Positions 1 through 9,090 of a DNA stretch of 64,000 bases are shown one piece after another. Each line of letters begins with the position of its first letter. Position 1 is the stretch's first letter. The stretch is from Kroppenstedtia eburnea (GTDB lineage: Bacteria; Bacillota; Bacilli; Thermoactinomycetales; DSM-45169): NCBI RefSeq assembly GCF_013282215.1, contig NZ_CP048103.1:992001-1056000 (forward strand), given 5' to 3'. The position numbers and the translations under genes were made by a program. Under the pieces are notes generated by a model that was not told where the DNA came from, made no database searches, and worked only from the letters and a program-made list of their open reading frames with translations.

Positions 1-1
1 C

Positions 2-976
2 CAACGGGCACTGACCCGGTATTATATAGCCTCCGGAGCGGGGGGAGTGGCGGTGGGGGTTCACACCACACAGTTTGAGATCCGGGATCCGGACGTCCGG
101 CTGCTTGAACCGGTATTGCGCCTGGCGGCGGAGGAAATCGACGGGGCCCGGTTGGACCGCCCCTTCCTCAAAATCGCCGGAGTTTGCGGGGAAACGGAGC
201 AGGCCGTGGCGGAAGCGCAACTTGCCGCCGGTCTCGGCTATGATCTCGGGCTGGTCAGCATGGGAGGCCTGGAGGACTGGTCCGAATCCCGGCTGCTCAA
301 CAGAGTGGAGAAGATCGCCAGCATCATCCCGGTGTTCGGCTTTTATCTGCAGCCGTCAGTGGGTGGCAGGAACTTAAGTTTTGAATTTTGGAGGGAATTG
401 GCCGATATTCCGGGGGTGATGGCGATCAAAGTCGCCCCCTTCGACCGCTACCGGAGCCTGGATGTGGTCCGGGCCGTCTGCTCTTCCGGACGCCGGGATG
501 AAATCGCATTGTACACCGGCAACGATGACAACATCGTGGCCGATTTGCTCACCACCTACCGGATGGTGGTGGACGGCCGGCCCGTTGAGAAAAGGTTCGC
601 CGGCGGTTTGCTGGGGCACTGGGCGGTTTGGACCCAACAAGCGGTGGAATTGTTTCAAGAGATCCAGGCGGTAAGGAAAAAGGGCACCCCCATTCCGGCG
701 GAGCTGCTGCAGAGAGGGATTGAAATCACCGATGCCAATGCCGCATTCTTTGATTCCGCCCATCAATTCAGGGGATGTATCCCCGGGATCCATGAGGTGT
801 TGAGAAGGCAGGGGTTTTTGGAAGGGCGCTGGTGTCTCCATCCCGAAGAGGAGCTGTCACCGGGGCAAATGGAGGAGATCGACCGTATTTATCGGGATTA
901 TCCCCACCTCAACGATGATGCATTTGTCCGGAAACACCTGTCGGAATGGCTGAAGGATGGGAGAGAGGGCAGATGA
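2..976 (+). CDS. DapA-superfamily aldolase/synthase (5' end outside window)
   Basis: A dihydrodipicolinate synthase/N-acetylneuraminate lyase superfamily protein, a TIM-barrel Schiff-base lyase. The reading frame is open from base 2 and is already homologous there (RYYIASGAGGVAVGVHTTQF), so the GTG at 47 is internal and the true start lies before the window. The lysine in GVMAIKVAPF near 421-450 fits the Schiff-base residue and the Tyr in FGFYLQPS is a candidate catalytic tyrosine. The stop codon TGA (974-976) overlaps the ATG of the next gene, a heparinase II/III-like lyase, so the two are translationally coupled. This suggests that the protein acts on a keto-sugar acid released from a uronic-acid polysaccharide. 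The substrate is inferred from context only. Confidence 0.8.
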   Translation, partial: QRALTRYYIASGAGGVAVGVHTTQFEIRDPDVRLLEPVLRLAAEEIDGARLDRPFLKIAGVCGETEQAVAEAQLAAGLGYDLGLVSMGGLEDWSESRLLNRVEKIASIIPVFGFYLQPSVGGRNLSFEFWRELADIPGVMAIKVAPFDRYRSLDVVRAVCSSGRRDEIALYTGNDDNIVADLLTTYRMVVDGRPVEKRFAGGLLGHWAVWTQQAVELFQEIQAVRKKGTPIPAELLQRGIEITDANAAFFDSAHQFRGCIPGIHEVLRRQGFLEGRWCLHPEEELSPGQMEEIDRIYRDYPHLNDDAFVRKHLSEWLKDGREGR

Positions 977-3000
977 AGCAGCCCGTGTTTTTTTGGTCGG
1001 AGAACGACCGGGAAACGATCGTGGAAGCCTGCCGTCAACACTGGGCCGATGAAGTGGGCGAGGTTCTGAAACGGGCGGACCTGGCTTGTGACAACACCTT
1101 TATCTTCACCCATCGCTGGGATATGGAGCGTTGCGAACAGCCTGTTTCATTTCCGGAAGCGATCGATTGGACCTTCCGCTTGAACGGGGATTTCGAATGG
1201 ACGGTGATGCTGAACCGGGCAAGATATATGGCCGATCTGGGACAAGCCTATTGGCTGACCGGGGACGAAAAATATGCATCATCGTATATTCGGCTGCTGA
1301 AGAACTGGCTCATCCAAAATCCCCTGACCGAGGAAGAAGTCCATTTCAGCAAAGAGAGAAGTTACAACGTCAAGGATACCTGGCGCAAGTTGGACAGCGG
1401 GATCCGGATGGGAAACTGGTTGAAAGGATATTATTGTATCCGTTCCTCTCCCCTGTGGGGAGAAGAGGAAGAATCCCTCTTTCAACAAGGGGTACAGTTG
1501 CACGGCATGTATTTGCAACTCGCCTTCACCCCGCATGATCTGCAGAGTAACTGGGGGTTCCTGGAGAGCAACGGTTTGTTTCAAATCGGTCTCTTGTTTC
1601 CGTGGATCGATGATGCGGATCGCTGGTTGCACACCGCGATCGGGCGGTTGGTGAAGATGGCGGAGCTCCAGGTGTTTGAAGACGGGATGCACAATGAACA
1701 ATGTTCGATGTACCATCATGAAGTGCTTCATTGCTTGTTTGAACCTATCCGGTTGGCGGAAATAAACGGGCTGGAAATCCCGGCGGTGCTGAAAGAGACG
1801 CTGAACCGCATGTTTACCGCTTCATTGGCCTTGATCCAACCTGACGGTCACCAACCGGCATTGAGCGACAGCGATGCCACACCGATGCGGGATGTGTTGA
1901 GCCGCGGTGCGGTGTTGTTCCGGCGGGGCGATCTGAAACAGCAGGGATACCCGGTTTTGGATTACGAGGGGATCTGGTATTTTGGGCGGGACGGGGCAAA
2001 GCGGTATGAGCGGTTGGAGTCCCGGGAACCCGATTTTTGCTCGGTGGAGCTCCAACAGGCGGGGGTTGCGGTGATGCGGAGCGATTGGTCCCCGGAAGCA
2101 AGGTATCTGTTGTTTGACGGGGGTCATATGGATCTGATCCAGGCCCATGGGCACGACGATTTCCTGCACATCGGCCTTTCCGCCCGGGGCCGGGAGTTTC
2201 TCGTTGATCCGGGCCGTTATACCTACATGGAAAATGAGGATCGGAAATATTTTAAGGAATCCTTTCAGCACAACCTGTTGACCGTTGACGATTTGCCGAT
2301 CTCCGTGTACGAAAGTTCCTGGGAGTGGAGTCAGGTGGCCGTGCCGGTCAATCGATTCTGGAGAACCCATCCGGACTTTGACTACGTACAAGCCGGCCAT
2401 GACGGATATTGGAGGTTGGATCAACCGGTACAGGTATTGCGACAGATCCTTTTTGTCAAGCCGGACTATTGGATCCTGGTGGATACATGCCGATCCAAAG
2501 GTGTACACCAATATAAGCAGCACTTTCACTTCACCGAAGGAACTCCCTTGCACGTGAATCCGGAGACCGGGATGGTGGAAACCCGATATGGGGATGGCCC
2601 CAATTTGAAGCTGATTCCACTGTCGAAAATGGAGGTCCGGATCGAACCGTGCTGGATCTCCCGTCACTACAATCAAAAAAGCCCATCCTCCAAAGTCACC
2701 TTTACGCAAGAAGGGACAGGGTTGACCAAGTTTGTAACCCTGTTGGTTCCCTTTACGGATGAACAGGAGGCCGAGGTGAAGCTGGAAACGCTCACGGTAC
2801 TGGATACCTATGGGAATCCGGTTTCCCCCGACCGGGTATCCGCTTGGCGGGTTGGGCGGGCGGCCGGGTCGGAGGTGGTTCTCTTTTCCCACCAGGGACC
2901 TTACAGTTACCGTTTTGCCCAATACCATATGAGCGGTGAGATCCTGCTCATCCGGGAGGAAGGAGGAAAAACGACCCGGGCCCATGTGGTGAAGGTATAA
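973..3000 (+). CDS. heparinase II/III-like polysaccharide lyase
   Basis: About 675 residues, the usual size for a two-domain heparinase II/III-type protein with an N-terminal alpha/alpha toroid and a C-terminal beta-sandwich. Landmarks are NWGFLESNG near residue 193, a Tyr/His-rich MHNEQCSMYHHE segment near 239, and the family-typical HGHDDFLHIGLSARG near 392, where the His and Asp lie at the expected catalytic or metal site. No signal peptide is visible, so it probably acts in the cytoplasm on imported oligosaccharides. I chose ATG 973 (ATGA overlap with the previous stop, purine-rich GGGAGAGAGGG just upstream) over an in-frame start at 946. The substrate (heparin, alginate or other uronan) cannot be told from sequence. 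Confidence 0.82.
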   Translation: MKQPVFFWSENDRETIVEACRQHWADEVGEVLKRADLACDNTFIFTHRWDMERCEQPVSFPEAIDWTFRLNGDFEWTVMLNRARYMADLGQAYWLTGDEKYASSYIRLLKNWLIQNPLTEEEVHFSKERSYNVKDTWRKLDSGIRMGNWLKGYYCIRSSPLWGEEEESLFQQGVQLHGMYLQLAFTPHDLQSNWGFLESNGLFQIGLLFPWIDDADRWLHTAIGRLVKMAELQVFEDGMHNEQCSMYHHEVLHCLFEPIRLAEINGLEIPAVLKETLNRMFTASLALIQPDGHQPALSDSDATPMRDVLSRGAVLFRRGDLKQQGYPVLDYEGIWYFGRDGAKRYERLESREPDFCSVELQQAGVAVMRSDWSPEARYLLFDGGHMDLIQAHGHDDFLHIGLSARGREFLVDPGRYTYMENEDRKYFKESFQHNLLTVDDLPISVYESSWEWSQVAVPVNRFWRTHPDFDYVQAGHDGYWRLDQPVQVLRQILFVKPDYWILVDTCRSKGVHQYKQHFHFTEGTPLHVNPETGMVETRYGDGPNLKLIPLSKMEVRIEPCWISRHYNQKSPSSKVTFTQEGTGLTKFVTLLVPFTDEQEAEVKLETLTVLDTYGNPVSPDRVSAWRVGRAAGSEVVLFSHQGPYSYRFAQYHMSGEILLIREEGGKTTRAHVVKV

Positions 3001-3013
3001 AAGGAAAATAAGA

Positions 3014-3050
3014 AAAGAACACACCTCAACACAGAGAAGTGTGTTCTTTC
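3014..3050. terminator. bidirectional intrinsic terminator
   Basis: An 11-bp perfect stem (3014-3024 with 3039-3049) is flanked by A-rich and T-rich tracts on both sides. It separates the heparinase gene from the convergent secreted-protein gene and can serve both. Confidence 0.8.
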
Positions 3051-3065
3051 TTTATCGGGACCGGA

Positions 3066-5827
3066 TCAGTAAATTACCAGATAGGGTTGGTCATCGGCAT
3101 GATCCTTGCTGTTGATCCGGATCAGCCGATCCTGGGTCGATTCATCGGACAACCGGAAGGTGACCCTTCGGTCTGCCATTCTCCGGTTGATAAAGTCGGT
3201 CACGTCGATTCGGTACCATCCGGCCTTGTTGACCTTCACCGTTCCCAGGATCGTTTCTCCGGAACTGCCGGGTCTGCTGTTCCAGGTGACGGTGTTTTCA
3301 CTCCATCGGTTGTCGGTTAACCCTTTTACGGTGACAGGGACAAAGGGGACAGCCGGATCGGATACATCGGTATTGACATGGAAGTACAAAGCCGCCGACA
3401 GGGTGGACGTTCCCGGATACCCGCCCAGATCTCCTTTTAAGTAACTGATCCTGTCGAAATCCGCTCCGGTGGCATTGGGCGCATCCTTCACCTCCAACAG
3501 GGTGCTGAAACCATAATTGGTATCTGCATAGCTCCCGCTGCGGACATGGGCATCTTCGGAGATGGGGACTTTTTCATCCAGGTGGCGGAACGGATACGGG
3601 GTGGATCATATGCCGCAGCCCAATAGTATCCATCCGCCGTGATTCTCCTCGGTTCAAATCCTGCCTCTCCCGCCTGGTAGGGAAGAGCTTGGGAAGCGGC
3701 TGTCCATGTGCCGTCGGCGGCGGTCGGCTGTTGGATGTATTTGCCGCTCATGTAGGTGAAACGGCCGGCAACCGCAGCCGGAACCCCCTGTCCGGTCTCC
3801 CGGTCCGCCACTTTCATGGAAACCGTCATCTTGGTCCCGTCATAGTGAATCTTCCAATCCCGGATGATCATCGGCTTCAGTGTGGTATGGTGGGTCGTTG
3901 CCGAGGTTTCCCCGGAGACGGGGCCCCTGTTTCCTTTGACATCCACGGCGGCCACCTTGTAATAGTATGTCGTGTCGGGGAGCAGACCGTGGTCACTGTA
4001 GGACAGCCCTCTGGAGGTGCCCGCCAGATTGGACGGCCCAGGCGTAAATCCGGGAGTGGTGCTCCGATAGATCCAATACTCTTCCACTTCCGTATTATCG
4101 AAAGCTCGTCCATAGCGGAGATTGATACGTTCATAGGTTGACGCTTCCGCCACCGGGTTGCTGCTCAATGCCGAGGGAGGGGTGGTATCCGCCGGGGGTT
4201 CCCATTTCCGCATGTTGGGTCCCCATACCGATGGCAGATCGCGAATGGAATCATAATGGTGCATCGCGATTCCGGCGAATGCCGGATTATTTCCGAAGGC
4301 AGTGTAAACCTTATCCAATTCCCTTTCCATGTAGGTTCGGCCCTCTTCACGGAAGGTGATGGTCTCGGGATCACTCCCGTCGGCGATATCCTTGGTTTCG
4401 ACTCCGATCACAACCGAACGGGGTTTTCCGATTTTCTTGGCATAATCGATTTCCCCCTGGGCCTGGGCGATGATTCCCGCCGGCCCTTCCGCTTGATCCC
4501 GGTAATCCATGATCGCGATATAATCGCTGATGTCCTGAATATGTTCAGACAGCCATTTCTCCTCCCCTCTCCAGGGGATGTCCGCGGCGTTTTCAGAACT
4601 GTCATACCACCTCGGAATGGCGGGCCCGAAGGGGATGTTGTATCCGGCGGTGTCTCTTCGCTGGATCATCTTTTCCAGCAGATCCAGGTATGCGGTCTGA
4701 ATATGCGGTTTTTTCGTTTTAAAGTCGGGCAGGATGTAGGGCTCGATATCCACATTGACACCGTCAAACCTTTCATCGGGAGCGGAGGCGATATTGTAGT
4801 TGATCACCTTTTCCATCTCCCGGACCGCCGCTCCGTGATAGCGGGGGTATGTCGCCCAATAGGGGATCACGGTCCCTCCGGCAATGGTGGCCTGAACCTG
4901 ATAGCCCTTCCCGTGTGCCCAGGATACAAAATCACGCACTTTGTCCGGATCCTCTTCCAGGATGTTCATCCCATCCAATTTGTCCACGCCCACATACAGG
5001 GTGGTGATGGGATCCGAGTCAAAGGTGGCGGTATCCTTGGCCATGGCATCCAGTACGGTTCTGGATCCGGGATTGAGAAAAAGGTTGTAGGAGGCGTTTT
5101 CCCAGATCCACATGGCCCGGTCCTGGCTTTTGACGGTGATCGCTTCTTTGGTACCCGCCCCCACTTTGACATAGGTGGTCATGCTTTTCCCCACATTGCC
5201 TCGGGAATCCATCGCCTTCGCCTCCAAGCTGCAGGTTTTGTCCCCGATGCCGGAGGACTCCCATTCATAGACATACTGGGAATTTTTCCGGGCGGCGGCA
5301 TGCCAGGCTCCGCCGTTGACCCGGACCTGCACCTCTTTAATGGGATTTTTGGCATTCACGGAAACATTCACTTTCACTTTCTTCTTCACTTTGGAACCAT
5401 CGGCAGGGTCTGTGATGTTGACTGTCGGAATGTTTACGGGGGGGTTGTCCACCACTAACCGGATGGGATCTGAAAGCACACCACCGCGGGTGTCGGCATC
5501 GATTCCCTTGGCGGTGATGTCGATCTCCCCGTCGTACCGGCTGGTGTCCAGATCGTAATACCAGGTGCCTGTTCCCTGATCTGCATTCTCCATGCGGGCG
5601 GAAATCAGTTTGCTCCCGTTGATCACCAGTTGAATGTCGTGGACATGGGTAAAAGAGCCGGAAATTCGCACCTTGCCAACGGGCACTTGCTGACCATCGG
5701 AATGGGAGTCAATGGTGAGTTCGGCGGCAGCTGAGACTTGCGGAGGGTGAAGGGGGTGGACCAGTACGAGTGTCAAGATCAAGATGACGGCAAACATCCA
5801 TAGCCTTTTGGCCTTTCGGGATTGCAT
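3066..5827 (-). pseudogene. secreted multidomain GH-like protein, frameshifted
   Basis: Signal peptide (residues 1-34, hydrophobic core then VSAAAE), two bacterial Ig-like domains (about 35-125 and 132-222), a TIM-barrel-like domain (about 235-555) containing DGVNVDIEPY at 355-364, reminiscent of the GH18 DxxDxDxE signature, a fibronectin type III domain (about 560-655) and a spacer. The reading frame then shifts at the GGGG run 3598-3601. In the alternate frame the protein continues with EDAHVRSGSYADTNYG and a DNRLRE/CBM96-like carbohydrate-binding domain ending at 3066. As written, a 779-residue protein ends in nonsense sequence at 3488 and the C-terminal module (3066 to about 3600) is out of frame. 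One missing base in the homopolymer explains it, so it may be a real mutation, phase variation or a sequencing error. A GAAAGGAGA site precedes the ATG at 5827. Likely an extracellular polysaccharide-binding or -cleaving enzyme. Confidence 0.72.
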
Positions 5828-5927
5828 GTTGGTTCTCCTTTCGATCGGGTTCCCGATCCATCTGTGTGCAGGATCAGTGAGGAGCGGTGTCAGTAGCGGA
5901 AAAGTTTACTATTCCAAATTTTAAGTG

Positions 5928-5958
5928 CATTATAATAGTAATCTCTGTTAAAAGACAA
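5928..5958 (-). promoter_or_regulatory. candidate promoter of the secreted-protein gene
   Basis: On the minus strand TATAAT lies at 5933-5928 with TTGTCT at 5958-5953. The spacing of 19 bp is long but the -10 is perfect. It lies about 100 bp upstream of the gene start at 5827. Confidence 0.4.
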
Positions 5959-6054
5959 GTCGCCTAACCGTCTTTAAATATCCTGCAGATTTCCGGAACA
6001 GATCCGCGCCCAGCAGCCGGTACCGAAACCACGGCCAGTGTAAGAACAGCGATA

Positions 6055-6075
6055 TGGGCGTTCGCCCAGTACAAT
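6055..6075 (+). promoter_or_regulatory. palindromic operator next to a -10 box
   Basis: A perfect 14-bp palindrome TGGGCGTTCGCCCA (6055-6068) sits directly beside a TACAAT hexamer (6070-6075), 26 bp before the regulator start at 6101. The arrangement suggests autoregulation by the HTH protein encoded downstream; inference only. Confidence 0.4.
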
Positions 6076-6100
6076 ACTTCAAATCATGGAGGGATCCCAA

Positions 6101-7483
6101 TTGAACGAACAGAAGAGCGCACGGGGAGGCGGTATCGCCATTGGCGTCATCGGCCCCTCTATTCTGGTTCAACGGACGGAGGAAGCACTCAAATCCTTTC
6201 CATCCTTCATTCCCTTCCTGCGCACTTGCCGTTCGAGGGAGGAAGCAGCCACCCAGGCAGAGGAATTGATGCGGGATGTCGAAGTGCTGTTGTTCTGTGA
6301 GTATCACTTGTACATAGGGGCTAAGGAACGTGTTTCCTTCACTGTTCCGGTTCACACCGTCCCCTTGATGGGAACGGGCCTTTACCGTTCCCTTTTTCGG
6401 CTGAAAAGTCTGTTCGGGCTGAAATCCCTCTCCATCGATTCCGTCTCCGAAAACTATGTGGAGCAAATGCTCGGGGAGCTGGGGGAACGACCGGAAGAGA
6501 TCCGGTTCTTCTCCGGTCCGTCCCATGCCGGGGAAAAGGAAATCCTTCGCTTCCATCAGGAAAGCAGGCGAAACCGGGGGGGGACTGTGGTCCTAACCGG
6601 GATCCGACCGGTAGCGGAAGTCCTCGACCATGCGGGGATCCCTCACGAATGGGTGACCCCCACTCATCAGGATCTGATCGTCGCCTTGGAGCGGGCCCTC
6701 CTCTCCACCCAAACGCGGCGCAACAAAGAAGCCCAGATTGTGGTCGGGGTGATCCAAATCGACGGGTACCGCGGTTCCCTGGACAGTTTTTCCTCACAGC
6801 ACGAGGCACAGCGCCTGGAGTTGGATCTGCACCGGACCATCCTGGATTATGTCCAGCAATTGGACGGCCACTTGACAAACCTGGGCGGTGGGGAGTACCT
6901 CTTTTTCACCACCCGGGGCATTTTTGAGCGGGAGACGCGGGGATACAAGTTTATCCCCCTCCTTCAGGATACCAAGAGATCGACAGGACACTCCCTCAGC
7001 ATCGGGATCGGGTTTGGCCGTTCCGCCACCGATGCGGGCAGTCACGCCAGGCTCGCTCTGCGCCAGTCCAAGGAATCGGGAGGCAACATCTGCTTTATTG
7101 TCCGGGAGGATCGCAGCGTGATCGGTCCCGTGGCCATGACCCCGCCCGTTATTTACGACTTGTCGGTCACCGACGCCCGCCTGCTGGAGGAGGCGGAGAA
7201 GGCAGGCATGTCCGCGACTTATATCGGTAAGCTGATTGCCCAGATCAATCGCTACGACAAGATCGACTACACCGCCCATGAGCTGGCCTCTGTCCTGGGA
7301 ATCACCGTGCGAAGCGCCCACCGCATTCTGGTCCAATGGCTGGACGCCGAACTGGTGGAGATCGTCGGGGAAGAGAAAATCTCGACCAAAGGACGCCCCC
7401 GCCAGATCTACCGCCTCACTTTCGTTCGGGACCAGATGTGGAGACAGGCAGTTCCCGCCCGGGAAGGAAAAATACGAAAATAG
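6101..7483 (+). CDS. transcriptional regulator with GGDEF/GTP-cyclohydrolase-III-like domain and C-terminal HTH
   Basis: About 460 residues in three parts. The N-terminal ~200 residues form a sensor-like module of unknown family. A middle domain (about 215-365) runs from VVGVIQIDGYRG through LGGGEYLFF to IGIGFGRSATDAGSHARLAL and resembles the palm-fold GGDEF/archaeal GTP cyclohydrolase III group. The C-terminal ~80 residues form a winged helix (TAHELASVLGITVRSAHRIL) ending in a wing-like RGRPRQIYRL-type segment. It probably binds DNA and senses a nucleotide, but ligand and targets are unknown. TTG 6101 is preferred to ATG 6086 because a strong GGAGGG at 6088-6093 lies at correct spacing from the TTG. 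It may control the neighbouring genes or itself through the palindrome at 6055. Confidence 0.6.
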   Translation: MNEQKSARGGGIAIGVIGPSILVQRTEEALKSFPSFIPFLRTCRSREEAATQAEELMRDVEVLLFCEYHLYIGAKERVSFTVPVHTVPLMGTGLYRSLFRLKSLFGLKSLSIDSVSENYVEQMLGELGERPEEIRFFSGPSHAGEKEILRFHQESRRNRGGTVVLTGIRPVAEVLDHAGIPHEWVTPTHQDLIVALERALLSTQTRRNKEAQIVVGVIQIDGYRGSLDSFSSQHEAQRLELDLHRTILDYVQQLDGHLTNLGGGEYLFFTTRGIFERETRGYKFIPLLQDTKRSTGHSLSIGIGFGRSATDAGSHARLALRQSKESGGNICFIVREDRSVIGPVAMTPPVIYDLSVTDARLLEEAEKAGMSATYIGKLIAQINRYDKIDYTAHELASVLGITVRSAHRILVQWLDAELVEIVGEEKISTKGRPRQIYRLTFVRDQMWRQAVPAREGKIRK

Positions 7484-7535
7484 GTCTAAAAACGGATGCA
7501 GGATACGAATAAATGTTTATGAAGGAGGGACAAGA

Positions 7536-8621
7536 ATGGGGTTTGGTTTTCGGAAGAGTTTCAGTCTCGGCCGGGGAGTCAGACTCAATATCAGTAAAAA
7601 GGGTTTAAGTGTCAGTGGTGGAACTTCGGGTCTTCGTCCGGGGATCGATGGGTCCGGCTCCGGTACAAGGGCCGCAATTCCGGGGGCGGGACTGTATGAT
7701 GAACCGCGTTTGAGCTTCCGACGGGCCCGCAGTTCCCGACAACAACAAGCTGAAATCCGTCGTCAGATCAACGAAAAACAGGCAGAGAAAGAACGTAACC
7801 GGTTGGAAGTGAAGGAGTTTGAAAACCGGATCAAGCTGTTGAAGACGGTTCATATGGAATGTACGGAACCGATCGATTGGCAGGCGGAAGCGGTAAAACT
7901 TCCTCCTTTTGAACCGGGTCTTCCCGGGCCCAATGAGCGCGGGGCAGCGATCGATCTGGACAATTACAAACCGTCCTCCTGGGATCGTTTGTTCAGGAAA
8001 GAAGAAAACAAGAGGAAAATATTGGAGAGGAAAGTGGTTGAGGCACGGCACCGGGATCAACAAGATCTGCGGGAGTGGCAAGCCCGGACAGAACTGGCCA
8101 AAGGGGTTTTGGCAGGGGATCTCCAAGCCTATACGGAAGTGATGCGGATGGAGGCTCCCTTTGACGATATCATCGATCTCGGTTCCAGTCTGACTCTGGA
8201 GATGGACACCGACCGAGTGGAGGTGGCTTTCCAAGCCCGACCCGAAGAGGTGATCCCGGATACGGAAAAGAGACTGACTGCGAAGGGAAATGTATCCACA
8301 AACCAGATGACCCAGACCGTGCGGAATCATATTTATCAGGATTATGTCTGCAGTTGTGTCCTTCGGATTGCACGGGAACTTTTCGCTCTGTTACCTGTTG
8401 GTCAGGTGTTGATCCATGTGGAAGAGGGTTTTTTGGACCCGGCGACTGGACAAGAATCGAGAGAGACCATTCTGTCCGTACGGATCACCCGATCAGAGCT
8501 GGCTCAAGTTCACTTTGAAAGCGTCGACTGCTGCGACTGTATCACTTCCTTTCCACATCAGATGAATTTTTTGGAGACGAGAGGCTTTCAACCTGTGGGT
8601 CGGTTGGGGTTCATTGAATAG
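7536..8621 (+). CDS. DUF4236 domain protein
   Basis: About 361 residues. The first ~55 residues match the DUF4236 pattern: MGFGFRKSFSLG, RLNISKKGLSVSGG, then a Gly/Ser-rich stretch and a TRAAIPGAGL-like end. A charged, probably coiled-coil region (about 70-105 and 150-185, rich in Glu, Arg and Gln) follows, then a globular C-terminal half with several acidic beta-strand-like segments and two Cys-rich spots (VCSCVL, VDCCDC). No signal peptide or membrane segment. GGAGGG at 7524-7529 sets the ATG at 7536; longer upstream frames lie inside the previous gene and are not real. Function unknown; DUF4236 modules occur at the N-terminus of many unrelated proteins. Confidence 0.7.
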   Translation: MGFGFRKSFSLGRGVRLNISKKGLSVSGGTSGLRPGIDGSGSGTRAAIPGAGLYDEPRLSFRRARSSRQQQAEIRRQINEKQAEKERNRLEVKEFENRIKLLKTVHMECTEPIDWQAEAVKLPPFEPGLPGPNERGAAIDLDNYKPSSWDRLFRKEENKRKILERKVVEARHRDQQDLREWQARTELAKGVLAGDLQAYTEVMRMEAPFDDIIDLGSSLTLEMDTDRVEVAFQARPEEVIPDTEKRLTAKGNVSTNQMTQTVRNHIYQDYVCSCVLRIARELFALLPVGQVLIHVEEGFLDPATGQESRETILSVRITRSELAQVHFESVDCCDCITSFPHQMNFLETRGFQPVGRLGFIE

Positions 8622-8675
8622 ATGGGTGGTAAACTCCCGAAATTGGAGTCTTTACTCCGGGACAGGGGTGAAAGG

Positions 8676-9020
8676 GTGAAAGAGAGAACGCGTTATATCG
8701 AGTCCATCTATGGGGAAGATCCCATATTGGAAAAAGTGAAAGCGACAATCATAGAGAATGAAATGCCCTCCATCTCGGTCAGCCCCGGATTGGGCCGGTT
8801 TCTGACTTTGCTGGTCCGCTTATCCGGTGCCAAAAGGATCCTGGAAATCGGTGCACTGGGTGGTTACAGCGGGATCTGCCTGGCTCGGGGATTGGGTGAA
8901 GAAGGAGAGTTGGTTTCGCTGGAGTTGAAAGAGGAATATGCCCGGATCGCCACCGATGAGCGCCTCTTGAGTGCCATGTTGCCGGCGTTTGATGGAATTT
9001 CCCTCGCCATGGTCAAATAA
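8676..9020 (+). pseudogene. SAM-dependent O-methyltransferase with internal in-frame deletion
   Basis: The N-terminal part matches class I O-methyltransferases (YrrM/caffeoyl-CoA type): RTRYIESIYGEDP, SVSPGLGRFLTLLVRLSG, then the AdoMet motif ILEIGALGGYSGICLA and VSLELKEEYARIA. The sequence then jumps straight to TDERLLSAMLPAFDGISLAM, the normal end of the family. Roughly 75-85 residues are missing, including the DxxFIDAD metal/catalytic segment. The junction is near 8952 and keeps the frame. At 114 residues (about 215 is normal) it cannot be a working enzyme. GTG 8676 has AGGGG at good spacing; an ATG at 8622, directly after the previous stop, is the alternative start. Confidence 0.7.
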
Positions 9021-9054
9021 ACAAACGGTTCCGGATGTTCCCGGAACCGTTTGT
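9021..9054. terminator. intrinsic terminator, convergent
   Basis: A perfect 14-bp stem (9021-9034 with 9041-9054) stands between the methyltransferase remnant and the convergent yitT-like gene. Confidence 0.7.
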
Positions 9055-9090
9055 TGGTATTTCACAGCAAACCATGGAGAGACCGCCTGT

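Noticed and set aside
4256-5458. Long open frame opposite the secreted-protein gene
   Set aside because: Gly/His/Ile/Phe-rich shadow of the real gene; no family resemblance and no start signal.
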